Assembly: GCA_963169475.1 (NCBI GenBank) | Contig: CAUJFT010000420.1 | Coordinates: 1 to 5,360 of the forward strand | DNA length: 5,360 nucleotides | Direction: 5' to 3' | Source: Bacteroidota bacterium | GTDB lineage: Bacteria > Bacteroidota > Bacteroidia > J057 | Shown here: positions 1 through 5,360 of the stretch, piece after piece | How the letters are laid out: each line of letters starts with the position of its first letter | How positions within the stretch are numbered: position 1 is the first letter of the stretch | The notes under the pieces: model-generated | What the model was told of the DNA's origin: nothing | Database searches by the model: none | Seen by the model: the letters and a program-made list of their open reading frames with translations, nothing else | Made by a program: the position numbers and the translations under genes

Positions 1-85
1 GCAAAATAATAAATTCCTGATTGTAAGGAAAATCTACCTTTATTCGGGTTTCTCCTTTGTGAAGTATTTTGGTTGCTTTTATCAT
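1..85 (-). CDS. Probable tyrosine site-specific recombinase/integrase, N-terminus only (runs off left edge)
   Basis: Only 28 codons are visible, from an ATG at 85-83 to the window edge. They read MIKATKILHKGETR, then IKVDFPYNQEFIIL. A short basic beta-hairpin followed by a hydrophobic-acidic FPYN step resembles the extreme N-terminus of many Bacteroidota phage-type integrases, which precedes their SAM-like core-binding domain. Such enzymes cut and rejoin DNA through a catalytic tyrosine. None of the catalytic residues (the R-H-R-Y set) is inside the window, so the family call rests on N-terminal resemblance alone. The start codon lies 6 bases after an 11-bp inverted repeat and directly downstream of a broken transposase gene, which fits a mobile-element neighbourhood. 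The leader is A-rich, with no Shine-Dalgarno sequence. It could be another small DNA-binding or hypothetical protein. Confidence 0.45.
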   Translation of the reverse strand, partial: MIKATKILHKGETRIKVDFPYNQEFIIL

Positions 86-91
86 AGAGAC

Positions 92-128
92 TTGCGTTTA
101 TTTTTATTTTTTCGAGTAATAAACGCAA
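92..128. repeat. 11-bp perfect inverted repeat upstream of the integrase-like gene
   Basis: The arms TTGCGTTTATT (92-102) and AATAAACGCAA (118-128) are exact reverse complements, separated by 15 bases. In the minus-strand transcript the hairpin would end 6 bases before the ATG at 85. It could be an operator, a recombinase-binding site or a leader hairpin. A 15-base spacer is longer than the 6-8 bases usual for a tyrosine-recombinase core site. On the minus strand the bases after the stem are not a T-tract, so a terminator is unlikely. The repeat overlaps the last codons of the truncated transposase frame, so it belongs to the DNA beyond the transposase break. Confidence 0.5.
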
Positions 129-268
129 TAAAATAAATTTAAGTACTCAACTTGGCTGATGCCGGTTACAAACAACTCAATAAACCTGACTTCGTTATTA
201 TCGTCAATTTGCTCCTCCAAACAAAAAAAACTGACTTGACTTCTGTCTTTACCTTGTATGAATTTCAT
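104..268 (-). pseudogene. Truncated IS1182-like transposase, N-terminal remnant
   Basis: An ATG at 268 opens 54 codons ending in TAA at 106-104. The first 42 or so residues begin MKFIQGKDRSQ and continue with an LEEQIDDNNEVRFIELFV stretch. They match the general N-terminal pattern of IS1182-family (DDE) transposases: a short basic opening, then a 'few residues-LD-x-I-x-x-D-N-x-V-R-x-I-D-x-F-V' helix preceding the DNA-binding region. Intact members are roughly 450-550 residues long. After about residue 42 (near base 143) the resemblance stops, and the frame runs through low-complexity AT-rich sequence to a stop, then into the start of the integrase-like gene. The central and catalytic parts are absent, so the remnant cannot be active. 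The family is judged from pattern only; a short unrelated ORF is the alternative. Confidence 0.55.
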
Positions 269-272
269 GCAG

Positions 273-303
273 CAAATATAACGATAATCAAATTATTATG
301 CAA
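273..303 (-). promoter_or_regulatory. Possible Bacteroidota-type promoter for the transposase remnant
   Basis: Read on the minus strand, a perfect match to the Bacteroidota -7 consensus TAnnTTTG (here TATATTTG, bases 280-273) lies 20 bases downstream of a TTG (303-301) that could be the -33 element. The usual spacing is about 19-21 bases. The ATG of the transposase remnant follows the -7 box by only 4 bases, so the transcript would be leaderless or almost so. The surroundings are very AT-rich, so chance matches are likely. If active, it would also drive transcription into the integrase-like gene. Confidence 0.35.
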
Positions 304-344
304 CTCATTTAAACATAACTTATGAACAATCTCAATCTTAACAA

Positions 345-476
345 GAAAACGGGGTTTTTGGACAGTCTGGCGGAGAGGGCATGCAGGGTGGTTTTGAATA
401 GCCCGCGCTGAAGTAGGTTGTTCGCTACGTTCAACCTTACTAAGTGCTAATGTATCAAGGCTGGAGGGATTTCACA
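345..476. other. GC-rich, structured non-coding segment, possible dispersed intergenic repeat
   Basis: This stretch of about 130 bases lies between the coiled-coil gene stop and the transposase remnant. It is clearly richer in G and C than the AT-rich DNA on both sides. It contains runs such as CTGGCGGAGAGGG, a GCATGC palindrome (379-384), GCCCGCGCTG (401-410) and a stem-loop at 412-441. On the minus strand one frame stays open from about 471 to 265 but has no ATG, GTG or TTG near its beginning, so I do not call it a gene. Candidate identities are a dispersed repeat, a structured RNA, a recombination or insertion site, or the end of an insertion sequence. It does not show a clean attC pair of R boxes and does not fold as a tRNA by eye. 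Confidence 0.35.
412..441. repeat. Stem-loop inside the GC-rich segment
   Basis: AGTAGGTTG (412-420) pairs with CAACCTTACT (432-441): nine base pairs with a single bulged T at 437 and an 11-base loop that holds CG and CG on its two sides. It lies 45 bases downstream of the stop codon of the coiled-coil gene and could contribute to 3'-end formation there. No T-tract follows on the minus strand, so it is a poor intrinsic terminator. A bulged stem is also typical of recombination-site or structured-RNA hairpins. Confidence 0.4.
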
Positions 477-485
477 CCGTACAAA

Positions 486-2063
486 TTACTCTTCTTTTAA
501 CTTTTGTTCGATAATTTCAATTTCTCTTTTCAGGTCTGAAATTTTTAGAGATTTTTCTGCTATTTGCGCTTGAATAGTGGTTATATTTTTATGGTATTGT
601 TCTTCCTTAGTTTCCTCCCACCTATCTGTTTGCTGCTCTAACAGATAGGTGTCTTTTTCGAGGGTAATTTGAAGCGATTTTATATTTTTTTCCATATAAA
701 TTATCTTTTCCTTCATTCGGAACTCCCATTCCTGTCGTTTTTTGCGTTTCAATGCCTCCATTTCTGCCCCCTTTTTTTCATACATTTTTTTTCTTTCAGC
801 AAACACCTTATCTGCTCGTGAATTTACTTTTTCAAAGGCTTCATTCAATCCTATTTTCAGTAAATCCCGATGTTCGCGCGTAAGTCGGGTATCAAAAACC
901 TCTTGTTGTAGAGATTTGAGGTACTCTCTTGTTTCCTGAAAATGCTCATTGAAAGCGGCTAATCTTTTTCCGATATCTAACCGCTCTAATAAGGTGTTAT
1001 AATTTGTTTCAGAAATAAGCCCAAGGTTCTTTTTGTCCTCCGTTTGACGGTCGGAAAGGGTCAAAAACAAGGAATCTAATTTATCGTTGAGTGTTCTCCT
1101 CTGGCCATGCAGCAAGCTCGAATCGCGTATCTCTGCCCTCAATAGCTTTAGAATCTCTCTTATTTCTTGGAAAGAAGTAGTAATATTTACCGCTTCTACG
1201 AGTTCGTTAATCCTCGCCTCTATGTCCTCATAATTCATTGCGCTAACCTTTTCAAGCACTCCTCTCTCTTCGGCTTGCTTTTGAGTTGCACTATCTACAA
1301 TGGTATTAATCTGCTGAAACAAATCGTCTCTATGCTGGCGCGAAAGTTCCTGTTCTCTTATCTCATCTTTCAATAAATGCGCATTCTCTTTAATCTCTCT
1401 TGAACTCATTCCTGAGCGACTTCTGACAACAAAGTCTTGCAATTGAATTTGTATCTTATGATAATTTGTATTAGTCGTTTGTTGGAATAAAGCCTCTAAT
1501 TTAGCTTGAATTTCTTTCAACACCTGCCGGAGTTCGTATGCATCCTGATTAGTAAGCCATTCTGTATCTTCCCATTTCCCGCCTTTTTCCATCTTACTAA
1601 ATAAGTCTTGGGCTTCGCGAATGATGGTTTCAAAATTTTGTAAAAAGAGTTGGTTTTCTTTATTCCACTCTCTCAGAGAAGATATTTTTTTATCGAAGCC
1701 CTCAAGTCCGTGCTGAATATCAGTACGATAAGCAGTACTATAATATTGAAAGATATTTTTACGGATTTTACGGACAATACTTTCCGCCTTGTCCAATGGG
1801 TCAGGTTTAGGAATAGTTTCAGGATATTCACTTTTTTCCTTGAAGTCCCACCGGATTGTCTCTTTTTTAGGAAAAGTAACCTCTTCTCCGTTTCTCCACT
1901 TATCAAATAAATCATTTTTAATCTTCAAAAACGCTTCTTCCTCCATACTTTCAGGCAGAAATACTACTACTTCCAATATTTCAGGCTTAGAACCGGAAGA
2001 GGATACTGCCATCAGCAATTTCTGATTACTTGCATTTTTACCCCAAAATACTTCTCTTATCAT
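486..2063 (-). CDS. Coiled-coil-rich protein with three 77-residue repeats, function unknown
   Basis: Function is not recognised. The 525-residue product has no signal peptide or membrane segment, so it is probably cytoplasmic. Residues 1-75 form a small mixed alpha/beta-looking domain; 79-91 is a proline-containing linker (PETIPKPDP). The rest is charged helix. Residues 200-276, 277-353 and 354-430 are three repeats in exact 77-residue register, each starting NY. They share Glu 223/300/377, Glu 234/311/388, Leu 240/317/394, Arg 245/322/399 and, in the first two, Leu 248/325. A degenerate earlier copy may cover about 141-199. From about 414 to the end it is a very basic/acidic coiled coil. 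The helical layout recalls DUF349 proteins, but I cannot see their signature. The ATG at 2063 was chosen because an A11 tract precedes it; an in-frame GTG at 2084 would add 7 residues. It lies 76 bases after the secreted-protein gene, with no terminator between, so co-transcription is plausible. Confidence 0.85.
   Translation of the reverse strand: MIREVFWGKNASNQKLLMAVSSSGSKPEILEVVVFLPESMEEEAFLKIKNDLFDKWRNGEEVTFPKKETIRWDFKEKSEYPETIPKPDPLDKAESIVRKIRKNIFQYYSTAYRTDIQHGLEGFDKKISSLREWNKENQLFLQNFETIIREAQDLFSKMEKGGKWEDTEWLTNQDAYELRQVLKEIQAKLEALFQQTTNTNYHKIQIQLQDFVVRSRSGMSSREIKENAHLLKDEIREQELSRQHRDDLFQQINTIVDSATQKQAEERGVLEKVSAMNYEDIEARINELVEAVNITTSFQEIREILKLLRAEIRDSSLLHGQRRTLNDKLDSLFLTLSDRQTEDKKNLGLISETNYNTLLERLDIGKRLAAFNEHFQETREYLKSLQQEVFDTRLTREHRDLLKIGLNEAFEKVNSRADKVFAERKKMYEKKGAEMEALKRKKRQEWEFRMKEKIIYMEKNIKSLQITLEKDTYLLEQQTDRWEETKEEQYHKNITTIQAQIAEKSLKISDLKREIEIIEQKLKEE
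774..1466 (-). repeat. Three tandem 231-bp coding repeats (77 residues each)
   Basis: Within the coiled-coil gene, bases 1466-1236, 1235-1005 and 1004-774 encode three consecutive units of exactly 77 residues. They align without any gap: the NY openings, the E-x-R-E/E-I helix starts, the E-I-R/E-V-F helix centres and the H/Q-R-x-x-L boxes all fall 77 residues apart. At the DNA level the copies are strongly diverged. The repeat is therefore visible in protein rather than as near-identical DNA, which points to old duplication held in length by structure. Confidence 0.7.
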
Positions 2064-2139
2064 ATTTTTTTTTTTAGACCCCACTACGATTCACGGTCAT
2101 TAATATCCCGTCTATTGAAAAGCAATATTAGGATAAATT

Positions 2140-3633
2140 TTACGGATAAACAAAAATCTTATAAAACTTTTTTGTGTGTTCGATATTTATTTCAAAGAAA
2201 TACATACCCGGGGGAAGTGTAGGCGGAATGCCTATGTTTAGCTTTGTGCCGTAATACTCTGATTGCCAAAACTTGACGATTTTCATATCGGAACTAAATA
2301 ACCTAAACTTTATATCCGGAATATTTTCCAAAGCATACAACTGAATGGCTTCTCCTGCCCTGACGGGATTGGGATAAAGACTAATATCAGGAAAAACAGG
2401 CTCTGTAACAGAGACCGCAACGGAAAGCGTAAAGGTAGTGTCATACGTACAACCTTGTTCATCTGTCAAATATAAAGTATAATCTCCTGCGGTGATATTA
2501 AGCAAGGTTTCGCTTGTTTCTCCTGTATTCCATGAGTATTCATAGGGAGGAGAGCCGCCTGTAGTCTCAACGATAATATAACCATCATTAAGCCCGGGTG
2601 TTTGAGGGTAAACAGCGGCAGTTACTATGAAAGGGTCGGGCTGCGTAAGCGTTTCTACATAAATTGACACACACCCAAGCCCGTCTGTAATCGCTACAAT
2701 ATAGTTGCCAGCGGGGAGCTGTGATAATAAGCTTGTTGTATCTCCTGTACTCCACGAATAAGAAAACGGGGGAACAGAAGTATTGGTCATATTTATTTGG
2801 ACGCTACCATCTATACTACCAAAGCAGGTGGGGTCCGTGTCTATCATGTTAGAGACGGGTCCCACCCCTTTTGTCTCAATCGTAACATACTTCATGATAG
2901 TACAGCCGATACCATCAGTTACATATACGAAGTGAATGCCCGGATTTAATTGGGTTCCGACTGTACCGACTTGACCATTATCCCAAAGGTAATAAAAAGG
3001 AGGGTTTGAGCCATAGCCATATACAATGGCACTTCCTTGATTCAGGGAGTCACACAAAGGTTCTGTAATCCCCATAATCTGGGCCACCACTTTTGGGGTG
3101 AGCCAAAGCGGAGGCATTGCAAGGGTATCGGCAAGACTATCCCAAACGGTACCATTATGAAAAAACCATTTTCCGACAAGTGCAAGTGGATATAAACCGG
3201 TATTTTGAAGTGTATCCGGAGTTCCTACAAGGGATAGACACCCGCTCGTCCCTCCGGCAATTAAGGAAGAGGGGGGAGTACAAGTATAGGTTATTCCTTG
3301 GGGAAGATGAAGCACTCCTGTAATTTTAAACAAATCTATTATAACAGTCTGCCCATTCAATACCGTATCTTTTGGAACTACTACCGTGAGTGTTTTTTCA
3401 TAAGGAGACCAAAGACAAGCGGGGAGCATTGTATCCGGGTGTACACCGGATTGGGTATATTGAGGGTTGGGGGTACAGTTTTGTGAAAAACCAGAAAAAG
3501 CCTGCATTATCACAACGAACATTAGCCATAGCTTTAGAACGTACCTTAAGGATTTTTCTTGATAAAAAACCCTCTTTGCTTGGGTTTTGTAATAGGAGGT
3601 ATGAAAAGCAGCGTGATATAATTGATGATTCAT
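2140..3633 (-). CDS. Secreted surface protein with SprB-like repeats and T9SS C-terminal sorting domain
   Basis: The protein (497 residues) is predicted to cross the inner membrane by Sec and the outer membrane by the type IX secretion system. A signal peptide is visible: a basic stretch to Lys34, a hydrophobic core at about 35-48 and likely cleavage near GFS-QN (50/51). Its n-region is unusually long, but no other start codon exists before the core. Residues 52-180 form an Ig-like region ending with a GTP-type turn. Three SprB-like repeats follow at about 191-250, 266-329 and 338-405, each with PPF/PPY, a W-[DSN]-[NT]-G turn, a G-[IN]-[HY]/G-D-Y strand and a T-D-x-x-G-C end. Repeats 1 and 2 hold likely cysteine pairs (194/244, 270/321); repeat 3 keeps only Cys395. 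Residues 416-497 are a type A sorting domain (SLYPNP, PPGMYFFEI, basic end). SprB repeats occur in gliding adhesins, so adhesion is plausible, but the ligand is unknown. No convincing promoter was found upstream. Confidence 0.9.
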   Translation of the reverse strand: MNHQLYHAAFHTSYYKTQAKRVFYQEKSLRYVLKLWLMFVVIMQAFSGFSQNCTPNPQYTQSGVHPDTMLPACLWSPYEKTLTVVVPKDTVLNGQTVIIDLFKITGVLHLPQGITYTCTPPSSLIAGGTSGCLSLVGTPDTLQNTGLYPLALVGKWFFHNGTVWDSLADTLAMPPLWLTPKVVAQIMGITEPLCDSLNQGSAIVYGYGSNPPFYYLWDNGQVGTVGTQLNPGIHFVYVTDGIGCTIMKYVTIETKGVGPVSNMIDTDPTCFGSIDGSVQINMTNTSVPPFSYSWSTGDTTSLLSQLPAGNYIVAITDGLGCVSIYVETLTQPDPFIVTAAVYPQTPGLNDGYIIVETTGGSPPYEYSWNTGETSETLLNITAGDYTLYLTDEQGCTYDTTFTLSVAVSVTEPVFPDISLYPNPVRAGEAIQLYALENIPDIKFRLFSSDMKIVKFWQSEYYGTKLNIGIPPTLPPGMYFFEINIEHTKKFYKIFVYP

Positions 3634-3642
3634 GGTACCATG
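3631..3642. repeat. 12-bp perfect palindrome over the start codon of the secreted-protein gene
   Basis: CATGGTACCATG is its own reverse complement and includes the start ATG (3633-3631). The same palindrome offers a second ATG (3642-3640) in another frame, which stops after three codons. In mRNA it is too tight to form a stable hairpin, since a loop would consume the centre. As DNA it could be a binding site; chance is also possible. Confidence 0.3.
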
Positions 3643-3683
3643 GTGTATATTTAGATAACGAATTACCTTCTGAAAGGTCTGTT

Positions 3684-3725
3684 AAAAATCACACAAAATC
3701 CTGCAAGGTATAGCTTGCAGGATTT
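3684..3725 (-). terminator. Intrinsic terminator downstream of the acyl-CoA carboxylase gene
   Basis: The arms AAATCCTGCAAG (3696-3707) and CTTGCAGGATTT (3714-3725) pair perfectly over 12 bp around a 6-base loop (3708-3713). On the minus strand the stem is followed by TTTTGTGTGATTTTT, a broken but T-rich tail reaching 3684, whereas the plus-strand side is not T-rich. The hairpin therefore most likely ends the transcript arriving from the carboxylase gene, about 135 bases after its stop codon. It would separate that gene from the secreted-protein gene, which must then use its own promoter within 3634-3695. Confidence 0.65.
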
Positions 3726-3860
3726 ATAGCACGAATTATGAAAGCTAATGTGGGGATTATGAAAGATTTTGTAAATCATTTTTTCTCAAATCTATTTCGC
3801 TTATCTTCATCAATATTATTTTGAGACAATCCTCTACCCTTGTATTCATCAAATAGTTGC

Positions 3861-5360
3861 TTACACCTGAATCACGCCCGGATTAAAGGGTTTAATCTCT
3901 GGATTAAGATTAGCTATTTCTATACCTGTCGCAATCACTTTGCGGGTATCATGCGGGAGGATAATATCATCTACCCAAAGGCGGGAAGCAGCAAAATAAG
4001 GAGAGGTTTGTGTATTATACCGCTCGGTTATTTCTGTCAATAGCTTATTTTTCTCTTCGGGGTCAATCATTTTGCCTTTGGCTTCCAAGGCAGAGACTTG
4101 GATTTGGAGCAGAGTATTGGCAGCCTGCGCTCCTCCCATAACGGCAATTTGAGCGGTAGGCCACGCAAAAATTAAACGTGGGTCATAGGCTTTCCCACAC
4201 ATTGCATAGTTTCCGGCTCCGTAAGAATTTCCCACTACAATGGTAAATTTAGGCACTACAGAGTTGGCTACAGCATTGACCATTTTGGCTCCATCTTTAA
4301 TAATTCCTCCTTGCTCTGAGCGGGAGCCTACCATAAATCCGGTTACATCTTGCAAAAACACTAAGGGAATTCTTTTTTGATTACAGTTCATGATAAATCG
4401 GGCAGCTTTATCCGCAGAATCGGAATAGATAACTCCGCCAAGCTGCATTTCTCCCTTGGCAGACCTAAGGATTTTGCGTTGATTTGCCACAATCCCGACC
4501 GCCCAGCCGTCTATTCTGGCGTAGCCTGTCAAAATGGTTTGCCCATATCCTTCTTTGTATTCGTCCCATGTACCCTCGTCTATTAAACGCAAGATTATTT
4601 CCCGCATATCATAGGGCTTTGACCTATCGGCGGGAATAATTCCGGGTATCTCCTTGGGGTCAAACTCCGGCAAAAGTGGCTTTATCCGACTAAACCCCGC
4701 AGTAGGCTTACTCCCAAGCATAGAAATAAGGGATTTTATTTTATCTAAGCAAGATTTATCATCTGGCATTTTGTAATCCGTAACTCCGGAGATTGTACTG
4801 TGCATCACCGCTCCCCCTAAGGTTTCTTGGTCAACATCTTCTCCAATAGCTGATTTTACAAGGTAAGGTCCGGCAAGAAATACAGAACCATTCCCCTCCA
4901 CGATAAGGGCTTCATCACTCATGATGGGTAGATAGGCCCCCCCAGCAACGCAAGGTCCCATAATTGCCGCAATTTGGGTAATACCCATACTACTCATCAC
5001 CGCATTATTTCGGAAGATACGCCCGAAGTGTTCTTTATCCGGGAAAATATCGGCTTGCATCGGAAGAAAAACACCTGCACTATCCACTAAATAGATAATA
5101 GGTAGATGATTTTCCATTGCAATTTCCTGCGCCCGAAGGTTCTTTTTACCCGCCATTGGAAACCAAGCTCCCGCTTTTACAGTAGCATCATTAGCGATAA
5201 TCATACACTGCTTACCGCTAATCGTTCCGATTCCACACACTACCCCTGCCGACGGACAGCCTCCATACTCCTCATACATTCCGTCAGCCGCAAAGGTACC
5301 TATTTCAATGAAATGGTCTTTATCATCTATCAAGTAATTAATCCGCTCGCGTGCAGTCCA
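3861..5360 (-). CDS. Acyl-CoA carboxylase, carboxyltransferase (beta) subunit, methylcrotonyl-CoA carboxylase type; 5' end outside window
   Basis: This subunit transfers carboxyl from carboxybiotin to an acyl-CoA; the partner is a biotin carboxylase/biotin-carrier alpha subunit, not in the window. The 499 visible residues open with W-TARERINY, the usual N-terminal helix box of the family, so the frame continues past the right edge. About 40 residues are missing from a normal length near 540. The internal TTG at 5333 is not the start. Both crotonase-like halves are present: the N-half oxyanion region AGGAY at about 139-143, and the C-half SYGAGNYAMCG at 379-389. The MGGAQAA segment (408-414), the RLWVDD...DTRK end and the terminal PGVIQV match methylcrotonyl-CoA-type beta subunits of Bacteroidota rather than propionyl-CoA types. 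The likely role is leucine or related branched-chain acyl-CoA breakdown in the cytoplasm. Substrate (methylcrotonyl, geranyl or other acyl-CoA) is inferred, not shown. No frameshift or missing key region is seen. Confidence 0.93.
   Translation of the reverse strand, partial: WTARERINYLIDDKDHFIEIGTFAADGMYEEYGGCPSAGVVCGIGTISGKQCMIIANDATVKAGAWFPMAGKKNLRAQEIAMENHLPIIYLVDSAGVFLPMQADIFPDKEHFGRIFRNNAVMSSMGITQIAAIMGPCVAGGAYLPIMSDEALIVEGNGSVFLAGPYLVKSAIGEDVDQETLGGAVMHSTISGVTDYKMPDDKSCLDKIKSLISMLGSKPTAGFSRIKPLLPEFDPKEIPGIIPADRSKPYDMREIILRLIDEGTWDEYKEGYGQTILTGYARIDGWAVGIVANQRKILRSAKGEMQLGGVIYSDSADKAARFIMNCNQKRIPLVFLQDVTGFMVGSRSEQGGIIKDGAKMVNAVANSVVPKFTIVVGNSYGAGNYAMCGKAYDPRLIFAWPTAQIAVMGGAQAANTLLQIQVSALEAKGKMIDPEEKNKLLTEITERYNTQTSPYFAASRLWVDDIILPHDTRKVIATGIEIANLNPEIKPFNPGVIQV

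Noticed and set aside
346..360. Terminator-like AAAAC-GGG-GTTTTT hairpin
   Set aside because: The stem is only 5 bp and mostly A-T, and it is not positioned just after a plus-strand gene.
334..476. Integron attC site in the GC-rich segment
   Set aside because: One R''-like heptamer (GTTCAAC, 429-435) is present, but no matching GTTRRRY partner at a suitable distance was found, and the integrase-like N-terminus is not typical of integron integrases.
1673..1915. Minus-strand 80-codon frame and several plus-strand frames within the coiled-coil gene
   Set aside because: They are out-of-frame shadows of the coiled-coil gene, with low-complexity composition and no start context of their own.
3390..3713. 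Plus-strand open frame of 107 codons
   Set aside because: It lies antisense to the secreted-protein gene and its terminator, shows no domain pattern, and the minus-strand frame has clear signal peptide, repeats and sorting domain.
3663..3779. Small arsenate-reductase-like protein starting at 3779 (MIYKIFHNP)
   Set aside because: The opening loosely recalls ArsC/Spx, but the CxxS-type active site is missing, the frame is 38 codons and it reads through the terminator stem.
5331..5333. TTG as the start codon of the carboxylase gene
   Set aside because: The nine codons upstream read W-TARERINY, the conserved N-terminal box of this family, so the gene begins outside the window.
1..5360. CRISPR array, tRNA or rRNA genes
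   Set aside because: No evenly spaced short direct repeats, no cloverleaf with a recognisable T-arm, and no rRNA-like segments were seen on either strand.

Overview
The window looks like chromosomal DNA of a member of the Bacteroidota. Three things point there. A secreted protein carries SprB-type repeats and a type A C-terminal sorting domain of the type IX secretion system (T9SS). The acyl-CoA carboxylase has the C-terminal signature typical of that phylum. No gene has a clear Shine-Dalgarno sequence; starts follow A-rich or A/T-rich leaders instead. All genes I can support lie on the minus strand, so the window reads from right to left.

Right side (5360 to 3861): nearly all of a carboxyltransferase (beta) subunit of a biotin-dependent acyl-CoA carboxylase of the methylcrotonyl-CoA type, with its first 40 or so residues beyond the edge. 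Its transcript probably ends at a strong 12-bp hairpin (3696-3725). Next (3633 to 2140) comes a T9SS-exported surface protein with a signal peptide, an N-terminal Ig-like region, three SprB-like repeats and a sorting domain. After a gap of 76 bases with no visible terminator follows a 525-residue cytoplasmic protein of unknown function (2063 to 486). It is rich in coiled coil and built around three in-register 77-residue repeats.

Left side (485 to 1): an accessory junction. A GC-rich structured segment (about 345-476) stands out from AT-rich surroundings. Beyond it lies the 5' end of an IS1182-like transposase gene, cut off after about 42 codons, with a plausible Bacteroidota promoter. Then comes an 11-bp inverted repeat, and finally the first 28 codons of a probable tyrosine recombinase/integrase running off the left edge.

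The carboxylase is ordinary metabolism and shows no functional link to the rest. The secreted protein and the coiled-coil protein may be co-transcribed, but the sequence does not connect them by function. The items most worth following up are the 77-residue repeat protein and the left-end junction with its GC-rich element.
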